Source of the DNA: JABFXX01 sp036489755
GTDB lineage: Bacteria > Myxococcota_A > Polyangia > Haliangiales > Haliangiaceae
Reading direction: 5' to 3'
NCBI GenBank assembly: GCA_036489755.1
Contig: DASXFD010000075.1
Location: 144,168-208,167, forward strand
Length of the DNA stretch: 64,000 bases
A model generated the notes under the pieces. That model saw only the letters and a program-made list of their open reading frames with translations. It had not been told where the DNA came from and searched no databases. This document shows positions 43,264 to 51,866 of this stretch, one piece after another (position 1 is the first letter of the stretch; every line of letters begins with the position of its first letter). A program made the position numbers and the translations under genes.

Positions 43264-43599
43264 CTGCAGCGCACTGCCGTGCTGCGCCGGTGCAGTCTCG
43301 TGCCGCGGCGCGAGCGAGCCGGTCTGCGACGCCCACATCAAGTAGGCGATCACAACGAGCCCGAGCACGGCCGCGATCGCGAGCGCACCGAACGGCACGC
43401 GATCGCCGAACGTGCGGCGCGCGAAGAAGCGGCCGGCCGAGCGCTTGTGGATCGTCGAGGTGACGTCCTGGACGAACGTCTCGCGCGTGCGCGCCTTCTG
43501 CAGGCCCGACAGCGCCTTGCGCACTTCTTCTTCATTTTCATCCTCGCGCTCCGCGCTCGGGGACGCCTCGATCTTTTCGTCGACCTCTTCGTCGCTCAT
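43252..43599 (-). CDS. putative membrane anti-sigma factor
   Basis: This 115-residue protein has an acidic N-terminus (SDEEVDEKIEASPSAERED), a short helix KALSGLQKARTRETFVQDV, and a single transmembrane helix around residues 70-88. A small periplasmic tail rich in His and Pro follows. The start overlaps the sigma-factor stop by four bases (ATGA). Position and topology suggest an anti-sigma or regulatory partner. It has no zinc motif of the HxxxCxxC type, so it is not a classical ZAS protein. Confidence 0.65.
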   Translation of the reverse strand: MSDEEVDEKIEASPSAEREDENEEEVRKALSGLQKARTRETFVQDVTSTIHKRSAGRFFARRTFGDRVPFGALAIAAVLGLVVIAYLMWASQTGSLAPRHETAPAQHGSALQLAP

Positions 43600-44183
43600 G
43601 CTTCGTCTCCAACGTGGCGCGAGAGCTTCTTGCGCAGCGCGAGCCGCGCGCGATGCAGTCGCGATTTCACCGTGCCGTCGGGCAGCCCGGTGATCTCGCA
43701 GATCTCTTCGATCGAAAGATCCTCGACGTCGCGGAGCACGACGACCACGCGATGCTCCTCGTCGAGATTGCCGATCGCTTCTTGTAAGAGCTTTTCCATC
43801 TGGGCTCCCTCCAGCGCGCGATCGGGCGCCGTCGGCCGCGTGCCGCCGATCGCGTGATTGTTGTTGTGCCCGTTCGACGACTCGTCGAGCTCGTCGCGGT
43901 CGCGTTCGTGACGCCGCGCGAGGTACTTGATCCGGTTCTTGCAGTGGTTGACGGTCACGCGATACAGCCAGGTCGAGAACTTCGACTCTTCGCGAAACGT
44001 CTCGATCGTCTTGAAGACGGTGATGAAGACTTCCTGTGCGACGTCCTCGGCTTCGGCCGTATTGCCGAGCATCCGATAGGTGATGTTGTAGACGCGGTCT
44101 CGATGGCCATCCACGAGCTCGCGAAACGCCCGCTCGTCGCGGTCGCGCAAGCGGCGAAGCAGCGACCGTTCGAGCTCAGTCAT
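43596..44183 (-). CDS. RNA polymerase sigma factor, ECF/RpoE family
   Basis: This 195-residue sigma factor has region 2 with YNITYRMLGNTAEAEDVAQE and VFITVFKTIETF, then KFSTWLYRVTVNHCKNR. Region 4 has VVVLRDVEDLSIEEICEITG and LPDGTVKSRLHRARLALR. The linker between regions 2 and 4 is long and contains a His/Asn-rich DESSNGHNNNHAIGG. It probably responds to envelope stress through the membrane partner encoded next. A TATGCT box is 11 bases before its ATG. Confidence 0.93.
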   Translation of the reverse strand: MTELERSLLRRLRDRDERAFRELVDGHRDRVYNITYRMLGNTAEAEDVAQEVFITVFKTIETFREESKFSTWLYRVTVNHCKNRIKYLARRHERDRDELDESSNGHNNNHAIGGTRPTAPDRALEGAQMEKLLQEAIGNLDEEHRVVVVLRDVEDLSIEEICEITGLPDGTVKSRLHRARLALRKKLSRHVGDEA

Positions 44184-44448
44184 GGACGCGCGGGAGCATA
44201 CTCAACCCCTCGATCGGACACCCAAACCGGCGTGGCGGTTTCGGTCAGCCGATTTCCGGTGGATTTTCCCAAAACTCGGCTGTAAATTTGTTTTGCCACG
44301 GTTCGTCGGTTTGCAGGTCCGGTTTGCGTCTCTTGCTACGGCCATTGTTTCCGGTGCTCAGTGGGCTCTCACACCAAACCCGCTTACGAGCACGGAGGCC
44401 CCTTGATGGGCGGGTCGTATCAAGTCACTGGGCCGGTTCGAGCATGCG
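44184..44448. other. 265-base divergent regulatory region before the RRM gene
   Basis: This is the longest non-genic stretch in the window and is visibly less GC-rich between about 44260 and 44350. It separates the sigma-factor gene from the RRM gene. It carries an upstream reading frame with a strong ribosome site, listed separately. A long 5' leader for the RRM transcript, as in cold-inducible genes, is a possibility. Confidence 0.5.
44394..44398 (+). promoter_or_regulatory. strong ribosome site GGAGG
   Basis: GGAGG lies seven bases before ATG 44406, not before the RRM start at 44449, which has no visible ribosome site of its own. Confidence 0.55.
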
Positions 44449-44498
44449 ATGAACACTCGTCTGTACGTTGGCAATCTTTCTTTCAACACCACGGCTGA
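44406..44498 (+). CDS. possible upstream ORF overlapping the RRM gene start
   Basis: This 30-codon frame begins MGGSYQVTGPVRACDEHSS and ends FFQHHG, with TGA at 44496-44498. It runs out of frame across the RRM start at 44449 and ends 50 bases inside that gene. It has the best ribosome site in the region. It may couple or throttle translation of the RRM protein. The peptide itself shows no recognisable feature. Confidence 0.35.
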   Translation: MGGSYQVTGPVRACDEHSSVRWQSFFQHHG

Positions 44499-44913
44499 AG
44501 GCGTCCGCGCTGCATTTACGCAGTTCGGCACCGTGAGCGACGTGCACCTGGTCTCGGATCGCGAGACGGGTCGCTCGCGCGGCTTCGCGTTCGTCACCAT
44601 GGGGACGACCGAGGAAGCGGCGAAGGCTATCGAAGGTATGGACGGCAAGACCCTCGACGGTCGCCCGCTCCGCGTCAATGAAGCCGAGCAGCGCCAGCAG
44701 CGCGGCGGTGGCGGCGGCGGCGGCGGTTATCGCGGTGGTGGCGGCGGTGGCGGTTATCGCGGCGGCGGCGGCGGTGGCGACTACGGCGGTGGCGGCGGCG
44801 GCGGCGGCGGTGGTGGCGACTACGGCGGTGGCGGCGGTGGCGGCGAAGACCGTGGCGGTGGCCGTGGTGGCCGCGGCCGTGGGCGTGGCGGCGGCGGCGG
44901 CGATCGCTGGTAA
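44449..44913 (+). CDS. RRM RNA-binding protein with glycine-rich tail
   Basis: This 154-residue protein has one RNA recognition motif (residues 2-79), with RNP2 LYVGNL at 5-10 and RNP1 RSRGFAFVTM around 42-51. A Gly/Arg/Tyr-rich tail of about 70 residues follows, with repeated GGGGG, YRGGG and YGGGG blocks. It resembles cyanobacterial Rbp and plant glycine-rich RNA-binding proteins, often cold-induced. The tail is encoded by GGC/GGT runs prone to slippage. A hairpin follows 33 bases after the stop. Confidence 0.93.
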   Translation: MNTRLYVGNLSFNTTAEGVRAAFTQFGTVSDVHLVSDRETGRSRGFAFVTMGTTEEAAKAIEGMDGKTLDGRPLRVNEAEQRQQRGGGGGGGGYRGGGGGGGYRGGGGGGDYGGGGGGGGGGGDYGGGGGGGEDRGGGRGGRGRGRGGGGGDRW

Positions 44914-44945
44914 GCGCGATCGTTTAACGCTGTAGCTCGCGAAAT

Positions 44946-44973
44946 CCCGCTCCGCCCATCCGGCGGAAGCGGG
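44946..44973. terminator. bidirectional terminator-like hairpin
   Basis: CCCGCT-CCGCC pairs with GGCGG-A-AGCGGG around a CATCC loop, a strong GC stem with one bulge. It sits between the convergent RRM and outer-membrane-protein genes. Only short T-rich sequence follows on either side, so termination efficiency is uncertain. Confidence 0.5.
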
Positions 44974-44982
44974 CGGGAGCGT

Positions 44983-45897
44983 TTACATGTTTCCGCGCGG
45001 CACCGGCCACAGCCGGAGGCTCCCGATGATCTCGGTGTCGCTCGGTCCACTGACCGAGAACCGCGCCGTGACGTCGAGCGCGTAGCCCATCGTCGTGAGG
45101 CCGAGGCCTCCCGACAGGTACGTGACTTTCAGATCGTCGTCGTGCAGCACGCCGGCCGACAACGGGAAGCCGTATTGGCCGCCCGATCCGGTGAGCATGA
45201 GGTTCGCGCCGCCGCCGTACCGAGCCGAGTGGTCGCCGTTGTAGATCAGCCAGCGCGAATCGAACGCGAGCGTGAGGATCGAGAACGGCTTCACGGAGAC
45301 GCCGCCGCCGAGCGCGCGCGGTAGCTCGACCGACGGCCCGATCAGGTTGTAGCCGGCGGCACCGATGCTCAGCATCGAGCCGAGGTGAGCGGTCGCGCCT
45401 GCATCGAGCCCGAAGTTGTTGAGCGTGAGCGATGACGTGCCGCCGGTTTCGGCGAGATCGTCGGTGTCGAAGTGATAGAACTTCGGGCCGACGCCGATCG
45501 CGACGTTCGGCGAGACCGGGTACGCGAGCGTCGCGCCGAACACGTGCAGCCCGCTGTGCGTCGGCGTGCCCGCGCTATCGGGGCTCGCGCCGGTGTAGTG
45601 GTAGTAGAAGCAGCCGGGGACGGCGTTCGTCGAATCGCACGCCGATGCGTTCACGATCGACGCGCTATCGGAGAACCGATAGCCGTAGTCGACCTCGAGC
45701 GCGAGCTCGTGATTGAACGCGACGCCCGACGGGTTGAGCGCGATCGACGATTCGCCGGTCGCCAGGCCGCGCCCGGCTTCACCCATCGCGACCGAACGAG
45801 GATCGAGGAGATCGTCGGACGCGTCGCCGAGATGTGGAACATCGGCGTGTGCCGTACCGATCGTACCGAGGACAACGGCGATCCAGACAGCTCGCAT
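44983..45897 (-). CDS. outer membrane beta-barrel protein
   Basis: The 304-residue protein has a signal peptide (MRAVWIAVVLGTIGTAHA) and then DASDDLLDPRSVAMGEAGRG. The latter resembles the start of PorV/UPF0164-type and FadL-like barrels, where a conserved MGEAG/MGGA follows. The rest alternates polar and aromatic residues in 14 or so strands and ends SLRLWPVPRGNM. The ligand is unknown. It is monocistronic and ends at the bidirectional hairpin. The divergent OPT gene begins 70 bases from its start. Confidence 0.8.
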   Translation of the reverse strand: MRAVWIAVVLGTIGTAHADVPHLGDASDDLLDPRSVAMGEAGRGLATGESSIALNPSGVAFNHELALEVDYGYRFSDSASIVNASACDSTNAVPGCFYYHYTGASPDSAGTPTHSGLHVFGATLAYPVSPNVAIGVGPKFYHFDTDDLAETGGTSSLTLNNFGLDAGATAHLGSMLSIGAAGYNLIGPSVELPRALGGGVSVKPFSILTLAFDSRWLIYNGDHSARYGGGANLMLTGSGGQYGFPLSAGVLHDDDLKVTYLSGGLGLTTMGYALDVTARFSVSGPSDTEIIGSLRLWPVPRGNM

Positions 45898-45966
45898 CTT
45901 CGGAAGTCTTGGCGCGGTTCGATCGTGCGCGCAAGAAACCGGTCGGGTGCCAGATCGGCAACGTGA

Positions 45967-45972
45967 TATGCC
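45967..45972 (+). promoter_or_regulatory. candidate -10 TATGCC, 7 bases before GTG 45980
   Basis: TATGCC overlaps the ATG at 45968 and lies seven bases before an in-frame GTG at 45980. By analogy with other genes here, the GTG may be the true start of the OPT transporter. Confidence 0.3.
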
Positions 45973-47932
45973 TTGCGCCGTGAGTCACGAAGAGCCCGAT
46001 ATCGAGGTGCCCGAAGCCAAAGTGGCAGCGGATCATCTCGCGGCCATGGAGCACGCTGGGCCGCCACCGCCCGGTGCGATCAAGCTCTTGCAGGGCGAGA
46101 TCGACGCACCGGTGGTCGTTTCGGGGATCCTCGTCGCAGCCGTGATGGGCGCCTCGTACCCGTACATGGTGCTCAAGCTCGGGTTCGGGCCGAACGTCTC
46201 CGTCGTCGCGGCGTTCTTCGGATTCTTGTTCCTGCGCGTGCTCGCGGGAGCTCGCTACAACCGCTGGCAGAACAACCTGGTCGAGGCGGCCGGCACGAGC
46301 GCGTCGCAGATCGCGTTCATGTGCGTGTTGCTCGGCGGGTTCGACATCCTTCGCCACAACCGTCCCGACCTGTTCAAGATGACGCTGACGCCGTCGGAGT
46401 CGTTCCTGTGGCTCACCGCGGCGTGCTCGCTCGGCGTGCTGCTCGCGGTGCCGCTGCGCCGCCACTTCATCGTCGACGAAAAGCTGCCGTTCGTCGACGG
46501 TATGGCCGCCGCCGAGACGTTGATCGTTGTCGATCCGCCGAGGGGCGCGTCGCCCGCCGTCAAGCGCGCCGCGATGGCCGCGTTCAGGGCGATGATGATC
46601 GGCATCGCCGCGTCGGGCCTGCTCATGCTGTTCCGCGACGACGCCAAGCTGTTGCCGTTCGTGCCCGAAGGCTGGGACGTGCCGTGGGGCTATCACGTGC
46701 ACGTCCGGCAGTTCGTCCGGGACTTCATCCTCCAGCAGGACATCACCGGCGTCGTGCTCGCGAACCAGGGCGTCGGCGCGTCGTACAGCATGCTGTCGAT
46801 CGGCTCCGGTATGATCGTCGGCCTCCGCATCAACGTCAGCATGATGATCGGCGCGACGTTCGCGTGGGTGGTCATGCCGATCATGATCGCGAGCCACCAC
46901 ATCGCGGTCCATCACACCGCGACCGGCATGGTCGCGACCGACACGCCGACCCGCACCGAGACCTTGTTCTGGGTGATGTGGCCGGCGACCGGCATGCTCG
47001 TGCTCGGCGGGCTCACCGCGCTCGCGCTGCGCTGGCGCTTGCTCATCGACACGTTCGCGAGCCTCAAGAACGCGACGATCAGCTCCGACGAGCTGCCGCT
47101 CGGCGTCGTCGGCATCGGCGTCGCGATCTCGGCGATCGCGCTGTGCGCGGTGCAGGCCGTGCTGCTCGGCATGCCGGTGTGGATGACGCTCGCCGCGATC
47201 GTGTTCTCGGTGCCGCTCATGCTCGTCGGCCTGCGCGTGCTCGGCGAGACTAACTGGGGGCCGATCAGCGCGCTGTCGAACATGATGCAGGGCGTATTCG
47301 CGGCGGTCGCGCCCGGCAACATCGCGGCGAACATGGTCGCGAGTGGCACGACCGGCACGATCGCGACGTCGTCGGAAGCGATCATGCAGGACTATCGCGC
47401 GGGCGACATCATCGGCACGAAGCCGCGCAACCTCACCATCATGCAGCTGATCGCGGTGCCGGTCGGGGCCGCGACCGTGTCGTGGATGTATCCGGCGCTC
47501 GTCAAGGCGTTCGGGATCTTCGACACGACCGATCCGGTCACGCACATCGTGACGAAGGCCGGCCTGACGTCGCCCATCTCGAACAAGTGGGCCGGCTTCG
47601 CGCAGATCTTGAAGGATGGTGCGTCGGCGCTGCCGACCTCGGCGCTCTACGCGCTCATCATCTTCTCGATCTTGGGCGCGGTGCTCACCGTGCTCGAGTC
47701 GCGGCCCAAGCTCAAGAACTGGATCCCGTCGCCGACCGGCATCGGCATCGGCATTCTGGTCCCGTTCAACGTGATCTTCACGATGTTCCTCGGCGGCATC
47801 GTCGGCCACGTCTGGGAGAAGCGCAGCAAGGCGAGCTCCGACATCTACATGGTGCCGCTCGCGTCGGGCCTGATCGCCGGCGAGGCGCTGGTGGCCGTGT
47901 TCGCGTCGATCTATCTCGCGCTCAAGGGCTGA
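45968..47932 (+). CDS. OPT family oligopeptide or metal-chelate transporter
   Basis: This 654-residue transporter has about sixteen membrane helices. LLQGEIDAPVVVSGILVAAV starts the first, YNRWQNNLVEAAGTSASQIA is the conserved OPT segment in the third, and DEKLPFVDGMAAAETLIVVD, NMMQGVFAAVAPGNIAANM and SNKWAGFAQILKDG are further family marks. Substrates in the family are oligopeptides, iron-siderophores or glutathione conjugates; which one applies is not visible. The start may be GTG 45980 rather than ATG 45968. The 3' end overlaps the convergent gene by 22 bases. Confidence 0.93.
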   Translation: MPCAVSHEEPDIEVPEAKVAADHLAAMEHAGPPPPGAIKLLQGEIDAPVVVSGILVAAVMGASYPYMVLKLGFGPNVSVVAAFFGFLFLRVLAGARYNRWQNNLVEAAGTSASQIAFMCVLLGGFDILRHNRPDLFKMTLTPSESFLWLTAACSLGVLLAVPLRRHFIVDEKLPFVDGMAAAETLIVVDPPRGASPAVKRAAMAAFRAMMIGIAASGLLMLFRDDAKLLPFVPEGWDVPWGYHVHVRQFVRDFILQQDITGVVLANQGVGASYSMLSIGSGMIVGLRINVSMMIGATFAWVVMPIMIASHHIAVHHTATGMVATDTPTRTETLFWVMWPATGMLVLGGLTALALRWRLLIDTFASLKNATISSDELPLGVVGIGVAISAIALCAVQAVLLGMPVWMTLAAIVFSVPLMLVGLRVLGETNWGPISALSNMMQGVFAAVAPGNIAANMVASGTTGTIATSSEAIMQDYRAGDIIGTKPRNLTIMQLIAVPVGAATVSWMYPALVKAFGIFDTTDPVTHIVTKAGLTSPISNKWAGFAQILKDGASALPTSALYALIIFSILGAVLTVLESRPKLKNWIPSPTGIGIGILVPFNVIFTMFLGGIVGHVWEKRSKASSDIYMVPLASGLIAGEALVAVFASIYLALKG

Positions 47933-49356
47933 AGTCGCGATTCCGCGTGCATCACGTGCACGGCATCGCCAAGCGGCTGCGTCCAATACGCGTGCAGCAC
48001 GCCGCGTTCGATCATCAGCGCCGCGCGCTCGCCGAGCGACCGCGGCCCGTGATCGAGCCCGAACGCAGCGAAGCGCGGCGAGATCGCGCCGCGCACGGTG
48101 CAACTCGGCGCGGCCGCGAGCGCACACGTCGCGTGAACGTAGCGGCCGGGCATCGCCTCGCTGTCGTAGAACGTGACGTGCAGCGTTCCGGTTTTCGGAT
48201 CGATCGCGAGCGACGGCACGGCGTGTACCGCGCAGCCGTCGCCGATGCGCGTGCGCAGCCACGTCTTGCCGGCGTCGCGCGTCACCGCGATGACGAGATC
48301 CCACACGGCGTCGCGGCCGCCGCTCACGTACGCGATCCAGACGCGCTTGCGATCGTCGTCGACGGCGATCGCGGGCCGCGCGAAGAACGTCGGCAACCGC
48401 TCGTCGCGCAGGCTGACGGCGATCGGGATCGCCGCGCCCGCGGTGTACTCGATCGATTGCATCGCCGAGCCATAGCCGCCGTGCACGCCGCCGTGGATCG
48501 CGACGACGTGCAAGAACCCTCCGCGATCGACGGCCGCGCTCGCGACCGGGCCGCGCGCCACGGCGACCGCAGGCTCGAACGATGCACCGCCGTCGCGCGA
48601 GCGCCGCGCGCGCAAGCCGACGTCCTCGCCGCCGTACAGCACGTACGCGATCGATCCGTTCGATGCGACGAGCGGCGCGGCCGAGCAATCGCCGCAATCG
48701 TCGTCGGTCGTGACCGGCCGCGGCGTCGTAAAATGATCGGTCGATCGCGCGACAAGCACGCCGTCTCGCGTGTGCCATGCCGCGAGCGTGGCGCCGCGAA
48801 CCTGGGCGAGCGCGGGCATCGACGCGGGCTCGGCCACGATGCCGCTCGGCGTCGCGATCGTGCCGCCGACCTCGAACATGACGTCGCTGCCGGCGGCCGC
48901 GGGATCGCGGCCGATCGCGATCGCCTCGGCGGGCTGAAAGCTCGCGTCGCGCTCGGGGCCGATCGTCGGGCATTGCCGTGGCACGATCGCGGTGAGCATC
49001 GGCAGCGAGCACGCGTGCCAGACCGGATCGCACGTGTAGCCGTCGCGCGTGCGGCAATCGGCGTCGCGCGTGCAGGCCGCGAGGCACAGCTCGCCGAGCG
49101 CCGGCGTCTCGACGCACGAGCCGTCGCAGCTCGAGCCGCACGCCGACGTGCAGTAGCCGCCGGGCAAGCTCGTCAGGCAGCTGAGCCCGTCGCTGCAGGA
49201 GCCACTGCAGCGCGCACCACGCGTGGGTGGCACGGGTACGGCGGCATCGGCGGGCACGGTTGGCACGACGGCGACCGGCGGGCTCGCGTGTGGCACACCC
49301 GACGGCGCGCCGCACGCGAACGTCAGGATCGGCGACAACAGCAGCACCGCGCGCAC
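47911..49356 (-). CDS. sialidase-fold (BNR-repeat) lipoprotein with Cys-rich N-terminus
   Basis: This 481-residue exported lipoprotein has the lipobox LTFAC at 11-15. A Pro/Val linker and a Cys-rich segment follow (CSGSCSDGLSCLTSLPGGYC, then more Cys to about residue 118). The C-terminal domain is a beta-propeller-like sialidase fold with BNR boxes RSRDGGASFEP and TRDAGKTWLRT, and a DPKTGTLHVTFYDSE blade. I see no clear catalytic Arg triad, so enzymatic activity is doubtful. The start is GTG, 20 bases from the divergent gene. Confidence 0.8.
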   Translation of the reverse strand: MRAVLLLSPILTFACGAPSGVPHASPPVAVVPTVPADAAVPVPPTRGARCSGSCSDGLSCLTSLPGGYCTSACGSSCDGSCVETPALGELCLAACTRDADCRTRDGYTCDPVWHACSLPMLTAIVPRQCPTIGPERDASFQPAEAIAIGRDPAAAGSDVMFEVGGTIATPSGIVAEPASMPALAQVRGATLAAWHTRDGVLVARSTDHFTTPRPVTTDDDCGDCSAAPLVASNGSIAYVLYGGEDVGLRARRSRDGGASFEPAVAVARGPVASAAVDRGGFLHVVAIHGGVHGGYGSAMQSIEYTAGAAIPIAVSLRDERLPTFFARPAIAVDDDRKRVWIAYVSGGRDAVWDLVIAVTRDAGKTWLRTRIGDGCAVHAVPSLAIDPKTGTLHVTFYDSEAMPGRYVHATCALAAAPSCTVRGAISPRFAAFGLDHGPRSLGERAALMIERGVLHAYWTQPLGDAVHVMHAESRLQPLSAR

Positions 49357-49364
49357 CGTCGAGA

Positions 49365-49370
49365 TATAAC
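49365..49370 (+). promoter_or_regulatory. -10 box TATAAC, 6 bases before ATG 49377
   Basis: TATAAC matches TATAAT at five positions and ends six bases before the start codon. It lies in a 20-base gap between divergent starts, so the mRNA should be leaderless. Confidence 0.5.
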
Positions 49371-49376
49371 CCGCCT

Positions 49377-50246
49377 ATGCGCGTCACTACGATCTTGTTC
49401 GCCTTGCTTGTCTCCGCGTCGGCGCTCGCCGACACCGCCCACGGCCCGGTCGCGACGATGCCGAAGGTCGGCGACACGCTGAGCCAGGGCGGCGAGCCCG
49501 ACTGGCCGAAGCTGACGTGGCTCTACGACGCGCCGTCGGCGAACGACGCCGCCGGCAAGATCACGATCCACTGGTTTTGCAACCCGAAGGGCACGTCCTG
49601 CATGGACGACCTCGCGCGGCTGATCACGCTGCGCGACACCGGCAAGGTCTACATCGTCGCGTACATCAACGCAGCGTCGACGCGCGACGCGAAGAAGCTC
49701 GATCCGATCCGCGAGAGCGAAGGCGTCGGCAAGGGCACGCTCGCGTACGGCAGGGGCGTCACGTCGCTCGTCAAGCAGCTCGGCCTCGGCACGAATCCGA
49801 CGTCGGTCGTCGTCGACCAGACCGGCAAGGTCCAGCTCGTCACGATGGCCGGCGATCCGCAGACACTCGACAGCCGCGACGCGAAGGTCAACGACCTCGC
49901 GAAGAACGTCCGCGACTTCACGACGGCAAAAGACGGCCCGACGACGATCAAGGCCGGCGACAAGTTCACGCTCAGCTACAAAGTCGAGCTCGCGAACTGG
50001 CTCAACTTCAACGGCCAGGACACCGAGTTCGATCTGATGGTCGCCAAGGAGATCAAGTGCGACGCGACCACGCTCAAGGGCAGCCAGCTCAAGGTCGAAG
50101 GCCACACGATGACCGCGTCGGTGACCTGCTCGGGCCCGCACGGCATCTACGAGGCCGCCGGCAAGATCCGCTTCGGCTACGACGGGCCGAACAAGACGAC
50201 CGGCTTCGGCGACGACGGCACGAAGTGGAAGTTCCAGATCAACTGA
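49377..50246 (+). CDS. exported thioredoxin-fold-like protein
   Basis: This 289-residue protein has a signal peptide (MRVTTILFALLVSASALA). A domain follows in which KITIHWFCNPKGTSCMDDL resembles the active-site helix of thioredoxin/TlpA proteins, but the cysteines are spaced C-x6-C rather than CxxC. NPTSVVVDQTGKV is the typical cis-Pro strand. The C-terminal third is beta-rich with two more cysteines (IKCDATTL, SVTCSGPHG). It may be a periplasmic redox or binding protein, but this is a weak guess. It abuts the convergent MFS gene. Confidence 0.68.
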   Translation: MRVTTILFALLVSASALADTAHGPVATMPKVGDTLSQGGEPDWPKLTWLYDAPSANDAAGKITIHWFCNPKGTSCMDDLARLITLRDTGKVYIVAYINAASTRDAKKLDPIRESEGVGKGTLAYGRGVTSLVKQLGLGTNPTSVVVDQTGKVQLVTMAGDPQTLDSRDAKVNDLAKNVRDFTTAKDGPTTIKAGDKFTLSYKVELANWLNFNGQDTEFDLMVAKEIKCDATTLKGSQLKVEGHTMTASVTCSGPHGIYEAAGKIRFGYDGPNKTTGFGDDGTKWKFQIN

Positions 50247-51518
50247 CTACTTGACGACTTCAGCTTTCGGCAGCGACGCCGCGATCGCCGCTGTCGCCGC
50301 GCGCGTCGACGCTCGCGTCGCGATCGCGGCCACCAGTCCGATCAGCGATACGACGGCCGACACGGTCGTCCAGCCTTGCATCCAGCCCTCGTCGAGCATC
50401 GTGCCGCCGGTCGGCGGTGCCAACGTCATCGCGAGCGAGCTCAGCGAGCCGGCGATCCCGAGCGCGACGCCTTGCTCGTGGCGGCCGACCATCTGCGAGA
50501 TCCGGCTCGACAGCACGGGCCGCAGCACGCCGCTGCCGAAGCCGTTGACCGTCGCGGTGACGAGCAAGAACGCGAGCCACTGGCCCGGCGTCACGTGCGT
50601 GACGAAGCCGAGCATGACGTAGCCGATCAGGCCGGCGGCGAAGCCGGCGATCGACAGCTTGACCTCGCCGAAGCGCTTCACGAGCCGGCCGATCAGGCCG
50701 CCTTGCAAGAAGATGCCGAGCAGGCCGGCGTACGTGAACAAGTAACCGGTCTGGCGCGCGCCCCAGCCGTAGCGAGCTTCCGCGAACAGCGCGAAGCCGC
50801 TCGTGAAGCACGAGAACGCGAACGTGAACAGGAAGTACTGCAGGTAGATCGAGCCGAGACCGGGCCGGCGGAAGTACTTGCCGTACGTCGACAGATCGAA
50901 CGGGCTCGGACGGCGGCCGGCCGGGCCCGCGATCGCGGCGGGCTTGGCGGGCTGTTGTTGCGGCGGCAGCTCGCGCGGCAACAGCGTCCACGTGCAGATG
51001 ATGCTGAGCCCCGACAAGCATGCCGAGAGCAGAAACGGCATGTGCATGCCCCAATGCGCCGCGACCCAGCCGCCCAAGCCGGGGCCGAACATGAAGCCGA
51101 CGCCGAACGCGATGCCGATGATCGCGAACGACTTCGCGCGATCTTCGGGCTTGGTGTGGTCCGAGATGTAGGCCTGCGCGGTCGACAGGTTGCCCGCGGT
51201 GATGCCGTCGAGGATGCGCCCGAGGAACACCATCCACAGCGCGTTCGACAGGCCGAGGATGATGAAGCCGCCGCAGGTGCCGGCCTGGCTGACGAGCAAG
51301 AGCGGCCGGCGGCCGAAGCGATCCGACAGGCTGCCGATCACCGGCGTCGAGATCAGCGAGCACACCGCGTATACCGACACGATCGTCGTCGCGACGAGCC
51401 GCGATGCACCGAACTTCTCCGCATACAGCGACAGGAGCGGGATCACGATCGTGAACCCGAGGACGTCGACGAACACGATCAAGAAGATCGGCAGGAGCGG
51501 CGACCGCTGGCGTGCCAT
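50247..51518 (-). CDS. MFS transporter, TetA-like drug/H+ antiporter
   Basis: This 423-residue protein has twelve membrane helices. The first reads IFLIVFVDVLGFTIVIPLL as in TetA-type DHA1 antiporters, motif A is GSLSDRFGRRPLLL, and the fourth and fifth helices carry GRILDGITAGNLSTAQAYIS and GPGLGGW. The central loop is short and Pro/Gln-rich. Substrate cannot be told; the TetA-like family exports tetracyclines or other small molecules. ATG 51518 was chosen over a longer frame. The 3' end directly abuts the preceding gene's stop. Confidence 0.93.
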   Translation of the reverse strand: MARQRSPLLPIFLIVFVDVLGFTIVIPLLSLYAEKFGASRLVATTIVSVYAVCSLISTPVIGSLSDRFGRRPLLLVSQAGTCGGFIILGLSNALWMVFLGRILDGITAGNLSTAQAYISDHTKPEDRAKSFAIIGIAFGVGFMFGPGLGGWVAAHWGMHMPFLLSACLSGLSIICTWTLLPRELPPQQQPAKPAAIAGPAGRRPSPFDLSTYGKYFRRPGLGSIYLQYFLFTFAFSCFTSGFALFAEARYGWGARQTGYLFTYAGLLGIFLQGGLIGRLVKRFGEVKLSIAGFAAGLIGYVMLGFVTHVTPGQWLAFLLVTATVNGFGSGVLRPVLSSRISQMVGRHEQGVALGIAGSLSSLAMTLAPPTGGTMLDEGWMQGWTTVSAVVSLIGLVAAIATRASTRAATAAIAASLPKAEVVK

Positions 51519-51564
51519 TGTCGCGGGCAGGATGTCACACTTGCCCGCGGGGTGCAGGCTGGCC

Positions 51565-51570
51565 GATACT
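51565..51570 (+). promoter_or_regulatory. candidate -10 GATACT, 8 bases before ATG 51579
   Basis: GATACT followed by eight bases and ATG repeats the arrangement at 28416 and 36096. Confidence 0.4.
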
Positions 51571-51578
51571 GGTAGCGG

Positions 51579-51866
51579 ATGAGGTTTGTTGCCGCCGTGC
51601 TCTGCGTGACGATGCTGTTCGGCTGTTTCGGCTACAACTCGTCGGCCAAAAAGTGGTCGTACGTGGGCGACAGCCTGCTGATCGCCGGAGGCGGCGCCGC
51701 GCTCGCCTACGGCATCGAGGACAAGCCAACCGCGTGCGAAGGCGAAGGCTGCCCGTACCACTCCGAGATCCGCGGCGGCATGGTCGCCGGCGCGCTGCTG
51801 ATCGGCGCGGGCCTCTTCGGCCTGCTGTTCAACGCGACGCGCGAGAACGTCAAGTCGTCACACTAG
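51579..51866 (+). CDS. small lipoprotein with membrane segment
   Basis: This 95-residue protein has a signal peptide ending in the lipobox LFGC (Cys16). One hydrophobic stretch is around SLLIAGGGAALAYGI, a CEGEGCPYH pair lies in the middle, and a second hydrophobic stretch is GMVAGALLIGAGLFGLLF. The family is unknown. It is divergent from the MFS gene and overlaps the convergent lipoprotein gene by four bases. Confidence 0.65.
   Translation: MRFVAAVLCVTMLFGCFGYNSSAKKWSYVGDSLLIAGGGAALAYGIEDKPTACEGEGCPYHSEIRGGMVAGALLIGAGLFGLLFNATRENVKSSH

Noticed and set aside
44694..44910. GGC/GGT runs in the RRM gene as a possible phase-variable tract
   Set aside because: The repeats encode the normal glycine-rich tail and are interrupted by Tyr and Arg codons; no out-of-frame product or strain data support switching.
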